Notes under the pieces: model-generated
What the model was told of the DNA's origin: nothing
Seen by the model: only the letters and a program-made list of their open reading frames with translations
Database searches by the model: none
Shown here: positions 9,960-17,985 of the stretch, in pieces
How the letters are laid out: each line of letters begins with the position of its first letter
How positions within the stretch are numbered: the stretch's first letter is position 1
Assembly: GCF_000766945.1 (NCBI RefSeq)
Contig: NZ_KN266210.1
Span: 61,922-125,921, forward strand
Direction: 5' to 3'
From: Cellvibrio mixtus subsp. mixtus J3-8
GTDB lineage: Bacteria > Pseudomonadota > Gammaproteobacteria > Pseudomonadales > Cellvibrionaceae
DNA: 64,000 bases
Position numbers and translations under genes: made by a program

Positions 9960-10123
9960 GCCTGTTTTTCGCTGCTTCGCCGCAGGCTTACCGAAATGAC
10001 CAACCGATCACTGGCTATTTTGTCCCCTGTGCTACACTCAGAAAGGTTTTAAATTGACCTTGAAATCTGCATTGCAATGCAGGGCTGATAATGAGCACAA
10101 CAATCAATAACGAGGAGTAAGCT

Positions 10124-10432
10124 ATGGGGATTAACGATAAGCCTTACAGCGAAAAGCGCGATTTTATCCGGATGAAAATCGGCGCACCCCTGAATGCCAA
10201 ATTGGCAGCGGCGTCACAGACTATTGAAGGTTTATGCCTGGATCTGAGTGGCGGCGGCTTGCAAGTTGAAACCAAACAACCCCTGGCGGTGGGCACAGAA
10301 GCCGAAGTGGAGGTATCCTCAGCCCATGGCCACAACCCTACCTTACGCGCCAAAACACGTGTTGTCCGTGTAGCGGTGAATGACGCCGGCGACCATGTAT
10401 TAGGCTTGGAAATTATCCAGATACTGGCCTGA
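10124..10432 (+). CDS. PilZ domain protein (c-di-GMP receptor)
   Basis: This 102-residue stand-alone PilZ domain carries both canonical c-di-GMP ligands: R12-x3-R16 (KRDFIR) and D40-x-S42-x2-G45 (DLSGGG). The protein is therefore expected to bind the second messenger. It has no fused output domain, so it must act on a partner in motility, adhesion or polysaccharide synthesis. The start has a clear GAGGAG Shine-Dalgarno. It is monocistronic and convergent with mlaA. Confidence 0.92.
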   Translation: MGINDKPYSEKRDFIRMKIGAPLNAKLAAASQTIEGLCLDLSGGGLQVETKQPLAVGTEAEVEVSSAHGHNPTLRAKTRVVRVAVNDAGDHVLGLEIIQILA

Positions 10433-10438
10433 TCATCG

Positions 10439-10475
10439 TTCAAAAAGCAAAACGGCTACTATTCAGTAGCCGTTG
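10439..10475 (-). terminator. Terminator for mlaA
   Basis: The inverted repeat CGGCTACT/AGTAGCCG with a 4-base loop is extended by flanking AGCAA/TTGCT. On the minus strand a T-rich tail (TTTTGCTTTTTG) follows, so it terminates mlaA. The plus strand lacks a T-run. Confidence 0.75.
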
Positions 10476-10516
10476 CTGGACGAGTCTCCCGTAAACACTG
10501 GTTCGATGCTACGAAA

Positions 10517-11254
10517 TTATTCGAAATCCCCTTCCTCAAACTCTTCCGTACCAAAATCATCGTTAACGCTGCCGTTATTAATCAGATAAGCGCGGCGCTG
10601 CAAATAGACATCGCGGATAAATACATATTTGTCACCAGTAAGGTTTTTCTCAAGTGGCAACAGTTGTGCACGGATATTCAACAAGGAAATACCTTTAACC
10701 GTGTTGTCAGTGGGTACATGGTCGATATAGTTAGTGGGATCGGTATACCAATCGATAGGCTTGCCAAAACCATCGCGTACCGTACTTGGCCCTAAAAGTG
10801 GCAACACCAGATAAGGCCCTTGCCCTACTCCCCAAACTGCCAGTGTCTGGCCAAAGTCCTCGCGCTCATCCGCAGGCAGGTTCATGTACTTGGCAACATC
10901 CAGCAAGCCACCAATTCCCAGCGTGGTATTAACGAGCAAACGGCCAGTGTCATGGCCTGCGCCTTTAAAGTCACCTTGCAGAACACCATTTATGACATTG
11001 GGTACTTCAAGGACATTGGAAAAAATATTGGCCACGCCGGTTTCCAATGGATCTGGCATTACGGCTTTATAACCTTTCGCCAGTGGCTTCAGAAACCAGC
11101 GGTCCAGCGTATCGTTAAAACTAAACATGGCTCGATTAAAACCCTGCCACGGATCCGGGTTAGCTGCAGGTTTTTCCTCTTGGGCAAAACTGGAAAGCGG
11201 AGCCAAAAGGCTGAAGCTTAACGCCAATAACATAGGTTTGGTGATAGGTTTCAT
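10517..11254 (-). CDS. mlaA: MlaA/VacJ family outer-membrane lipid-asymmetry protein
   Basis: MlaA works at the outer membrane with porins, extracting misplaced phospholipids and passing them to MlaC. Family motifs are visible: DPWQGFNRAMFSFND, ETGVANIFSNVLEVPNVINGVLQGD, LLVNTTLGIGGLLDVA and GQGPYLVLPLLGPS. I start at ATG 11254 (MKPITKPMLLALSF), which gives a proper signal peptide ending SSFAQ and 245 residues; the open frame extends back to 11377 without a sensible leader. The leader has no lipobox cysteine, so it looks like a type I signal peptide, unlike E. coli MlaA. No other mla genes are nearby. Confidence 0.93.
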   Translation of the reverse strand: MKPITKPMLLALSFSLLAPLSSFAQEEKPAANPDPWQGFNRAMFSFNDTLDRWFLKPLAKGYKAVMPDPLETGVANIFSNVLEVPNVINGVLQGDFKGAGHDTGRLLVNTTLGIGGLLDVAKYMNLPADEREDFGQTLAVWGVGQGPYLVLPLLGPSTVRDGFGKPIDWYTDPTNYIDHVPTDNTVKGISLLNIRAQLLPLEKNLTGDKYVFIRDVYLQRRAYLINNGSVNDDFGTEEFEEGDFE

Positions 11255-11631
11255 AAAATCCCTGGAATGGTTGGCGACCAGTGAAATACTGTCAGCCTGG
11301 ATATACATCGCTATCGTTAATAGGCAGCGACATTTTAAACATGCGTCACCAATAGTAACGGTCAAGTAGTCCGACACTGTAACGAATCAATATCTGCTCA
11401 ACAACCATCTTTACCCTCGCAAGCCTTCCCCGGTTACAAATTGCAACAAACTTGTGCTGACACATTACTGACATTTTTTCGCAACAAAAGCTTCATACAA
11501 CTGTCGTCCAAACTTCACATTTGTCATCAAAAATGACGCCACAAACGCAAAAGCGGATGCGATTCACAAAAGCCGCGCGTTCACATATTTCCCCTTTTTT
11601 GATCCCGTGAACTTGAGAAGAGAGTGACCTC
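11255..11631. promoter_or_regulatory. Divergent intergenic region with candidate operator
   Basis: This 377-base gap holds the promoters of mlaA (leftward) and the surface lipoprotein (rightward). Within 11501-11537 lie CTGTCGT (11501) and TTGTCAT (11521), both close to the PhoB heptamer CTGTCAT, and a GTCAT-N5-ATGAC inverted repeat (11523-11537). The heptamers are 20 rather than 11 or 22 bases apart, so a Pho box is only a suggestion. No gene was seen in the rest. Confidence 0.3.
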
Positions 11632-13299
11632 ATGAAACTGAAAAATATTTTTGCAATGAATGTGATGGCTGCTGCGCTCGTAGCCTGCGGTGGTGGCGAT
11701 GTTAACTTGAATCCAAGCACAACCGTTGGCGATAACATCGTTAACAACCCCGCGAACCCAACGCCAACCACCAATCCTTGTGCTCAGTACGAGCAAGATG
11801 GCCAGAAACTGCAAGGTACTGTCAGTGGCAAGAACTGTGTGTATAACACGACGTTTGCTTCCAGTGCCAAGCAATTAAAAGTCAGCCTCTTTATCCCTGA
11901 ACTGGCGGATGGCGGTGCGCATATTTTCCAGGGTTCGTTATTTATCGGTGAAGATGTGGACAATAACGTTGCATCTGCAGGTAAGCGCATTCCACAAGAA
12001 GGTGAAGGAGCAACGCTTACTGTTGCTGCCGGTGCAAAAATCGGCTTCGAGCGCGGTGAAGACTATTTACGTATCGCCCGCGGTTCAAAAATTATTGCGG
12101 AAGGCACCAAGGACAAACCTATCATTTTCTCTGGTGTAAAAGATTTGCGTGATAACGCTGCGACTATTTCTGACCGCGGATTGTGGGGCGGAATCCAGAT
12201 TAACGGCAACGGTAAAACCAATAAGTGTACCGATATCCAACGTCAACCAACCGCTAATAACGTACATGGTTGCCACATCACTTCTGAAGGTTTGCCAGGA
12301 ACTTACGGCGGTAACAACAACGCAGAAAGCTCAGGCGTTTTGAAGTATGTCATTGTTAAACATGCTGGTTACAAAGTTGTTGAAGGTAACGAACTAAATG
12401 CAATCACCCTGAACGCAGTTGGTTCAAAAACTATCCTTGACTACGTTCAATCTTACGCTGCCCAGGACGATGCATTCGAATGGTTCGGCGGTGCTGTAAA
12501 CGCTAAACACCTGGTTGCTGTTGGTACTTCGGATGATGCGTTCGACTTCACCGATGGCTATGTAGGTAACATTCAGTTCGCGCTGTCCGTGCACCCGACC
12601 GGTGTAGGTGGCAACAACTGTATCGAAGCAGATAACACGGGTACTGGCCGTGCTGACGATATAACGCCGTTAACCAAAGTACGTGTTTCCAACTTGACTT
12701 GCGTTACCAATAACGTGGCAAAAAACCAGGGTACTACCCCATCACCGGACGGCGACTCGTTGGGCCTGCTGATTCGTGAAGGTTTTTTCATCGAGTTGTA
12801 CAACAGCGTAATCACTTCCAACGCTACTGGCGCAGCGTCAAAAGCGTTGTTCACTTTCAACGATACTGAAGGCCCACAAACTATCAAAGGTGCAAATGAT
12901 GGTTGGTCTGTTGCCAAAAGCAACCTGTTCGCAGGAACCGGTGGTGTAGCCCAATCTAAAGTAGATCCGGCGAATGGCACTTTCACTACGGCTGCATGGT
13001 TGGCTAACACCGCCATCAACAGCAACAACACTGTAATTACTGCTGCAAACCAATTACCAGTTAACGTGTTGAAAGGCTCCGCCACCAACGATAAAGCGTA
13101 CTTGACCCTTGCTGCTATCACCGACGCATCTACAGCAGCAGTCCCAGTTGCACTGTTCGACGTAAGCAAGTTGGCAGATAGCTTCCAGGCTGGCGCTGTA
13201 CCTGCTACCGGAACCAGCACCTTCTTTGTTAACCCGACTCACCTCGGTGCTGCGTCTGAAACCAACGATTGGGTTGCTGGCTGGACCGTTGGCCTTTAA
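11632..13299 (+). CDS. Surface lipoprotein, predicted beta-helix, partner of TonB receptor
   Basis: This is a 555-residue lipoprotein. The leader ends in LVAC with the lipidated Cys at residue 19, followed by GGGD and a low-complexity Asn/Pro/Thr linker (about 20-55). The remainder is Gly/Asn/Asp-rich with short beta strands typical of right-handed parallel beta-helices. It contains IIAEGTKDKPIIFSGV, GLWGGIQING and a repeated DDAFEWFGG / DDAFDFTDG element. I know such proteins only as frequent neighbours of TonB-dependent receptors; their ligand is not established. The receptor gene follows after a terminator-like hairpin, suggesting unequal expression of lipoprotein and receptor. Confidence 0.75.
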   Translation: MKLKNIFAMNVMAAALVACGGGDVNLNPSTTVGDNIVNNPANPTPTTNPCAQYEQDGQKLQGTVSGKNCVYNTTFASSAKQLKVSLFIPELADGGAHIFQGSLFIGEDVDNNVASAGKRIPQEGEGATLTVAAGAKIGFERGEDYLRIARGSKIIAEGTKDKPIIFSGVKDLRDNAATISDRGLWGGIQINGNGKTNKCTDIQRQPTANNVHGCHITSEGLPGTYGGNNNAESSGVLKYVIVKHAGYKVVEGNELNAITLNAVGSKTILDYVQSYAAQDDAFEWFGGAVNAKHLVAVGTSDDAFDFTDGYVGNIQFALSVHPTGVGGNNCIEADNTGTGRADDITPLTKVRVSNLTCVTNNVAKNQGTTPSPDGDSLGLLIREGFFIELYNSVITSNATGAASKALFTFNDTEGPQTIKGANDGWSVAKSNLFAGTGGVAQSKVDPANGTFTTAAWLANTAINSNNTVITAANQLPVNVLKGSATNDKAYLTLAAITDASTAAVPVALFDVSKLADSFQAGAVPATGTSTFFVNPTHLGAASETNDWVAGWTVGL

Positions 13300-13335
13300 T
13301 TGAGTTCACACATTAATTCGCTGTGATCCCGACAG

Positions 13336-13355
13336 AGGCGCCTACGGGCGCCTTT
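13336..13355 (+). terminator. Leaky terminator between lipoprotein and receptor
   Basis: A 7-bp GC-rich stem, AGGCGCC/GGCGCCT, closes a UACG tetraloop of the very stable C(UNCG)G class, but only three T residues follow. This fits partial termination that lowers receptor expression relative to the lipoprotein. Confidence 0.65.
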
Positions 13356-13403
13356 GTCACAAGAAGCCCTCTCCCATTGCCTCGCAGATACAAGGTTTAC
13401 ACC

Positions 13404-16112
13404 ATGCAGACACTAACGACCAAGCGCCGCCAGCTTTTTCTGGCGATCACCGCCGCTACGCTGGGATTTTGCAATCTCGCTGCTGCACAAGAAGCGGAAA
13501 CCAATGAAGCACCTATTGATGCAAATGCAGAAGTTATCGATGCACCCGTTGTTGAAGAGATGTTAATTACCGGCCGTCAGCAAACCGCTGCACAAGCAGT
13601 AATTACCGAACGACTGGAAGATCCATTCGCTGCCGATTTAATGAGTTCAGATCAATTATCACGCACCGGTGACTCCACCGTTGCTATCGCCCTGAGCCGT
13701 ATCCCCGGTGTAACAGTTCTGGATGGAAAATATGTTTACGTACGCAGCCTCGGTGAGCGTTACTCAAGCACAACCTTAAACGGTGCAGCAGTTCCCTCCC
13801 CTGAACTTACTCGCAACGTCTTGCCGCTGGATTTAATTCCATCCAGCATTGTTGAGACGTTAAAAATCCAGAAAGCTTATTCCCCTGAACTGCCCGCCAA
13901 CTTTGGTGGTGGCAGTGTCGATATCCGCACCAAAGGTGTTCCCGATAAATTTGTGTTCAGCGTATCCATGGGTACCGGATTAAATTTTGACAGCGACGAC
14001 GGTTGGACCCATGCAAACCATGGAGAAAAAAACCATATGCCTGCGGTAATTGATAATGCGTTAGATACCTATCGCGGCAAACTGGGCATTCAAAATATTA
14101 CCGATACTTATCGGAACGCAAACCCATCGGCAACAACCACGGAAAGCAGCGCATTTGGAACAAAAACCAATCGCGACTTACTATTGTCTTTAAATCGCGA
14201 TGTAGAAATCTACAAGAAAAATTTACCCGTCGATTTTTCAGGCAGCCTGGCGTTGGGTAACAATTGGCAACTCAATGATGATTTTTCATTAGGTGCGGTC
14301 GTTAACTTTTCGCAAGACACCAAATGGCGTAACAAAGATCAGGAGCGGGAAGAAATCGGCTCACCTGATGAACGCAACTCAAAAACAGAACGCACCAGTG
14401 AAGAAACCCGCCAGGTTATGTCCACCAACGTTGGTTTGAATTACCAGGACATGCACAATCTGCAAGCCAGTTTCTATCACATTGAAAATATCCACGATGA
14501 AGCGCGCGTTAAAACAGGTTACGACAACAGTATTTACAGGCTCGCTGATGGTAGCCAATATATTATTTATGATACGCGCCTGGAAAATCGTGAATTGGAA
14601 GTAGGTCAACTCTCTGGTGAACACAAATTTGATCAATTCAACTCCGATCATTTGGACACACTGGTGATTGATTGGTTTTATTCCGACTCAACCGTCAAAA
14701 CCGATATTCCGAATCACACCACTGTTGCAGGTGATAACACAATTAATCCCCTCACAGCAGAAGTGATCAGCACTCAATTGTCGCCACGCCCGGCAATGGC
14801 TGCATTTGAATTCCTGAACCTGGAAGATAATGTTATTAGCAACGGATGGAATGCCAAAGTTCCGTTGCTATTTGATACGTTGAAATTAACCCTGTCGGGT
14901 GGTTTTAATTACAACGAAAAATCACGTGAATATTATGGCTATACAATCAACGTTAATGGTTCAGGCAATCAAAGTGCTGTACTGAGCGGTAACGTGAATG
15001 ATGTGTTGAATAGCAATCGCATTAATGACCTCAATAATAAATTTGAGGTAACGGCGGGGGGCGGCTTCGGTACTGAAAGTTATGTTGCCGGTCAAATTAC
15101 CGAAGGTGCTTACGGTATGTTTGATGCGAACTGGGATGATACCTGGCGCGTAACCGGCGGTGCGCGTTATGAAACGTTCAAGCAAGGCCTGTTGCCTATC
15201 GACTTGCTGGACTACACCGGCAATAGCCTGAATAAAATTATTGATGAAATTATCAATAATCCCGGTCAACGCTATGGTTTCACCCAGGATGATTGGTACC
15301 CATCTCTCGCTATCACCTATATGAATGAAGGCTTCATGAATACCGAGGCATTTCAGGTCCGTTTGAGTGCGAGTGAAACGGTAGTGCGTCCTGATCTACG
15401 TGAAATGTCGGATGTGGTTTATATTGATACCGAACTCGGCATGCGCGTAAAAGGTAATTCAACACTGGAGTTTTCTGAATTAACTCACTACGACCTGCGC
15501 GCAGAATGGTTCTTTGAAAGCGGCAACAATCTCACTGCAACACTGTTTTATAAAGATATTGCCAACCCTATCGAAAGTACTCGCACACCCGGCTCTGATG
15601 ATGACGTAATCCTCACCTTCGAAAATGCGTTGAGCGGTGAAATTTACGGTTTGGAATTGGAGGGCCTGTACAATATTGGAGCTGGATTCTTCACCTCATC
15701 CAACCTCACACTTAGCGATTCTGAAATTGTGTCACCGGAAGGTGTAGGCTACACCAACGCCATACGTCCAATGACCGGACAATCAGAGTATGTACTTAAC
15801 ACACAACTCGGATTCGATTCGGAAGATGGCAAGCACAGTGCCTCATTAGTTTATAACCTGTTTGGTGAACGTTTGTTCTTCGCCGCCCGAAATATTGGCA
15901 ACCATCAGGATGCATATGAGCAACCATTTAACTCACTGGACCTGACTTATTCCTGGTTCCCTACCGATACGCTCACCACCAAAGTGAAGCTGGGGAATAT
16001 CCTCAATGAGGAACGCGTGTTTGAACAAATGAACGATCAAGGTAGAAATGTCGAAATCTTAAAACAAAAAGTAGGAACCAGCTTCAGCCTGGATGTGAAG
16101 TATACCTATTAA
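13404..16112 (+). CDS. TonB-dependent outer-membrane receptor
   Basis: This is a 902-residue receptor. A signal peptide ends around NLAAAQ, followed by an acidic linker and a TonB-box-like EEMLITG. The plug domain contains IALSRIPGVTVLDGKYVYVRSLGERYSSTTLNGAAVPSPE, and the barrel ends on an aromatic residue (VKYTY). I start at ATG 13404 (MQTLTTKRR), which begins the signal peptide; the frame opens at 13323 inside the preceding hairpin. The plug is of the large-substrate type, without siderophore-specific features, and the ligand is unknown. It is flanked by the lipoprotein and the double TonB-C-like protein, so it is the central pore of a three-gene uptake set. Confidence 0.93.
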   Translation: MQTLTTKRRQLFLAITAATLGFCNLAAAQEAETNEAPIDANAEVIDAPVVEEMLITGRQQTAAQAVITERLEDPFAADLMSSDQLSRTGDSTVAIALSRIPGVTVLDGKYVYVRSLGERYSSTTLNGAAVPSPELTRNVLPLDLIPSSIVETLKIQKAYSPELPANFGGGSVDIRTKGVPDKFVFSVSMGTGLNFDSDDGWTHANHGEKNHMPAVIDNALDTYRGKLGIQNITDTYRNANPSATTTESSAFGTKTNRDLLLSLNRDVEIYKKNLPVDFSGSLALGNNWQLNDDFSLGAVVNFSQDTKWRNKDQEREEIGSPDERNSKTERTSEETRQVMSTNVGLNYQDMHNLQASFYHIENIHDEARVKTGYDNSIYRLADGSQYIIYDTRLENRELEVGQLSGEHKFDQFNSDHLDTLVIDWFYSDSTVKTDIPNHTTVAGDNTINPLTAEVISTQLSPRPAMAAFEFLNLEDNVISNGWNAKVPLLFDTLKLTLSGGFNYNEKSREYYGYTINVNGSGNQSAVLSGNVNDVLNSNRINDLNNKFEVTAGGGFGTESYVAGQITEGAYGMFDANWDDTWRVTGGARYETFKQGLLPIDLLDYTGNSLNKIIDEIINNPGQRYGFTQDDWYPSLAITYMNEGFMNTEAFQVRLSASETVVRPDLREMSDVVYIDTELGMRVKGNSTLEFSELTHYDLRAEWFFESGNNLTATLFYKDIANPIESTRTPGSDDDVILTFENALSGEIYGLELEGLYNIGAGFFTSSNLTLSDSEIVSPEGVGYTNAIRPMTGQSEYVLNTQLGFDSEDGKHSASLVYNLFGERLFFAARNIGNHQDAYEQPFNSLDLTYSWFPTDTLTTKVKLGNILNEERVFEQMNDQGRNVEILKQKVGTSFSLDVKYTY

Positions 16113-16140
16113 GGATTAGCAATAATTGTGTTACCAAATT

Positions 16141-16166
16141 AGCCGCCTTCGGGTGGCTTTTTTATT
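16141..16166 (+). terminator. Rho-independent terminator after the receptor gene
   Basis: The stem AGCCGCC/GGTGGCT (one G-U pair) closes a UUCG tetraloop and is followed by a T-run, 28 bases after the receptor stop. Confidence 0.9.
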
Positions 16167-16447
16167 TTAAAAAGGCGACTTGCTTTTGCGACCCTCCACC
16201 AAAACAGCAATATTAAATTCAGTGTTAATTTTCCGGGCAGCCTCCTGAAAATTTTTTAAATTCCTTCTCGCTTAAACCGGAGATATTGCATTAATCAGTG
16301 ATAATGAATTCCCCTGGAAATTCATCTTGCACTATGTCGACATAAAAATACTTTAGTGCGGCAAGCCCAAATTAAGGGAATTACTGTAATAGTAAAATTT
16401 TCGTAAATAACTAAAAAAAGTTAACTTTTTCGAGCTTAAATCCGGTT

Positions 16448-16469
16448 TTGTCACAAACTATTCACAATA
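16448..16469 (+). promoter_or_regulatory. Candidate Pho-box-like direct repeat
   Basis: In the 452-base gap before the double TonB-C-like gene, TTGTCACAAAC is followed directly by TATTCACAATA. This is an 11-base direct repeat with TCAC in phase. The first heptamer matches the PhoB half-site at six of seven positions, the second at four. Its position, about 95-115 bases before the start codon, is suitable for an activator. Apart from this and the terminator, no gene was seen in the gap. Confidence 0.3.
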
Positions 16470-16564
16470 GTGTGTTATGGCGAGTGCTAATCTGACAATG
16501 AAGTCGGGAATCCATGACCCATTAGGGTGCAGATTGCCATTTTTTGATTCACGAGGAGCACAAT

Positions 16565-17290
16565 ATGACTAACAACATCTTAAAAAAATACTTTCGCTCA
16601 CTGGCAATTCTAGCAGCCGTCACCCCGCTTGCGAGTTACGCTACCGCTTATACGCCCGCAAAATTTGGTAATGCAGCTGACACCCTGAGCAAGCAAATTA
16701 CCCTGCCCGCATCTTTTGGTGAAGGCGTTAAAACGGTATCGGTCTATTGTCAGGCAGATGTATTGACGAGCGGGAATATCAATGCGGTTACCTGCTATGA
16801 AAATAGTCCATTGGTTTCCATGCAAAAAACTACTGAATCCGCACTCAAATCTTCAACATTTGAACCCGCCACAATCGATGGCAAAGCGGTACCGGTAAGA
16901 ATGCAATTGCGCGTGGTTTATTCACTGGGTGGAACACAAGCACCGATTGTGTTGCTACCTAACCTCGGCACCTTGCAAGCGCAGTACGGTACTTACTACT
17001 ATGCTCCGCAAGAGCGACTGGATACCAATGACTGGTATGCCAATTACACAACAAAAGAACGTGGCGATGGAAAATTATTTTTCGCGGAAGGAAAAACCAC
17101 ACGTGTAATGGCCAATATTGAGGCCGATGGCAGAGTAGAAACTGTTAGCACTTTGGAAGCTGCCTTGCGCAAGCAAGCCGATGCAACCAGCATTGAAAAC
17201 TCGCTGAAAAAATCGAAATTCATTCCTGGTTTTGTAGAAAACAAACCAACTGCCATGCACTACATTGCTGTAGTTAATTATCAAAAATAA
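16565..17290 (+). CDS. Exported protein with two TonB-C-terminal-like repeats
   Basis: This is a 241-residue protein with a signal peptide ending near SYATA. It contains two segments shaped like the TonB C-terminal domain: about residues 46-120 (ALKSSTFEPATIDGKAVPVRM...VVYSL) and about 175-239 (EADGRVETVS...SLKKSKFIPGFVENKP...VVNY). It has no N-terminal anchor followed by a Pro-rich spacer, so it is not a normal energy transducer. A periplasmic or outer-membrane partner of the adjacent receptor is a reasonable guess. I start at ATG 16565, preceded by GAGGAG, rather than at 16544. It has its own promoter region and terminator. Confidence 0.65.
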   Translation: MTNNILKKYFRSLAILAAVTPLASYATAYTPAKFGNAADTLSKQITLPASFGEGVKTVSVYCQADVLTSGNINAVTCYENSPLVSMQKTTESALKSSTFEPATIDGKAVPVRMQLRVVYSLGGTQAPIVLLPNLGTLQAQYGTYYYAPQERLDTNDWYANYTTKERGDGKLFFAEGKTTRVMANIEADGRVETVSTLEAALRKQADATSIENSLKKSKFIPGFVENKPTAMHYIAVVNYQK

Positions 17291-17312
17291 TTACGGCATT
17301 TAATCTTAAAGT

Positions 17313-17343
17313 AAAAAGGCCGCATAAAATGCGGCCTTTTTTT
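17313..17343 (+). terminator. Bidirectional terminator
   Basis: The perfect stem AAAAAGGCCGCAT/ATGCGGCCTTTTT with an AAA loop sits between the convergent genes ending at 17290 (plus) and 17377 (minus), and gives a T-run in both directions. Confidence 0.92.
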
Positions 17344-17376
17344 ACTGGATAAAAGTAATCTCTAATACGATTAGCG

Positions 17377-17859
17377 TTATTTGTCGCAGAGAAAACTTAA
17401 CTCGAGTTCAATCCTTCCCAGTTTTAAACTGCGGTAATGCTCACCCACTATTGCAAAACCTTCACCACACCGTTCCAGCGCTTTCGGCAATAATCGCCCC
17501 CTGGCAAGCGGTAGATTTGCCCATTGATCAATCTCAACGCTTAGCGTAAACACATTCTCATTAGTTGCAGTTACCTTATTTGCTTGTAACACTGAAGGGT
17601 TTTTTACAGTAGTGCTATTTTTTTCGGCTGTATTATTTTTTTCGCTTTTGGTATTAGTTTCCAAAACTGCCCCGTCATCGCCTTTTTTAAAGGCTTTTTG
17701 TAAAAATCCATTCAAGCCTTCGTCACTGTAGTCGCAATCTTTTTGATTCACATTCATAGAGTCTGCAGCATCTACTGCTGTTACACAGTCTTTGCCAGGG
17801 TTTTCATCAGCATATGCCGAAACTGCAACCAACAGCATGATGATAGCGAAAGGTTTCAT
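17377..17859 (-). CDS. Small exported protein of unknown function
   Basis: This is a 160-residue protein with a clear signal peptide (MKPFAIIMLLVAVSAYA, cleavage before DENPG). The mature part begins with a Cys-containing acidic segment (GKDCVTAVDA...QKDCDY) and continues with a Lys/Asn/Thr-rich linker (about 75-95). It ends in a beta-rich stretch finishing in FLCDK. Four Cys suggest disulfides in the periplasm. The start at ATG 17859 fits the leader; the frame is open to 17925. I cannot assign a family. It lies upstream of a shared terminator and next to the porin gene, with no obvious co-transcription. Confidence 0.6.
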   Translation of the reverse strand: MKPFAIIMLLVAVSAYADENPGKDCVTAVDAADSMNVNQKDCDYSDEGLNGFLQKAFKKGDDGAVLETNTKSEKNNTAEKNSTTVKNPSVLQANKVTATNENVFTLSVEIDQWANLPLARGRLLPKALERCGEGFAIVGEHYRSLKLGRIELELSFLCDK

Positions 17860-17930
17860 CGATTGATTTCTCCCGAATGTCTGGAACCAAAAAGAATTTA
17901 AAAAACACTTCAAATAATTAATCACTCAAA

Positions 17931-17960
17931 TAACAAAGGGTGCATAAGCACCCTTTGTTA
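17931..17960 (-). terminator. Hairpin terminator after porin
   Basis: The perfect 13-bp inverted repeat TAACAAAGGGTGC/GCACCCTTTGTTA with an ATAA loop lies just downstream of the porin stop (17986) on the minus strand. The stem's own TTTGTTATTT end supplies the U-rich tract. Confidence 0.8.
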
Positions 17961-17985
17961 GCAAAAACCAATTCAGTTGTGTGAA

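Noticed and set aside
12573-13220. Long antisense open frame (215 codons) opposite the surface lipoprotein gene
   Set aside because: Its composition mirrors the sense gene's codon pattern and it has no ribosome-binding site; it is a shadow frame.
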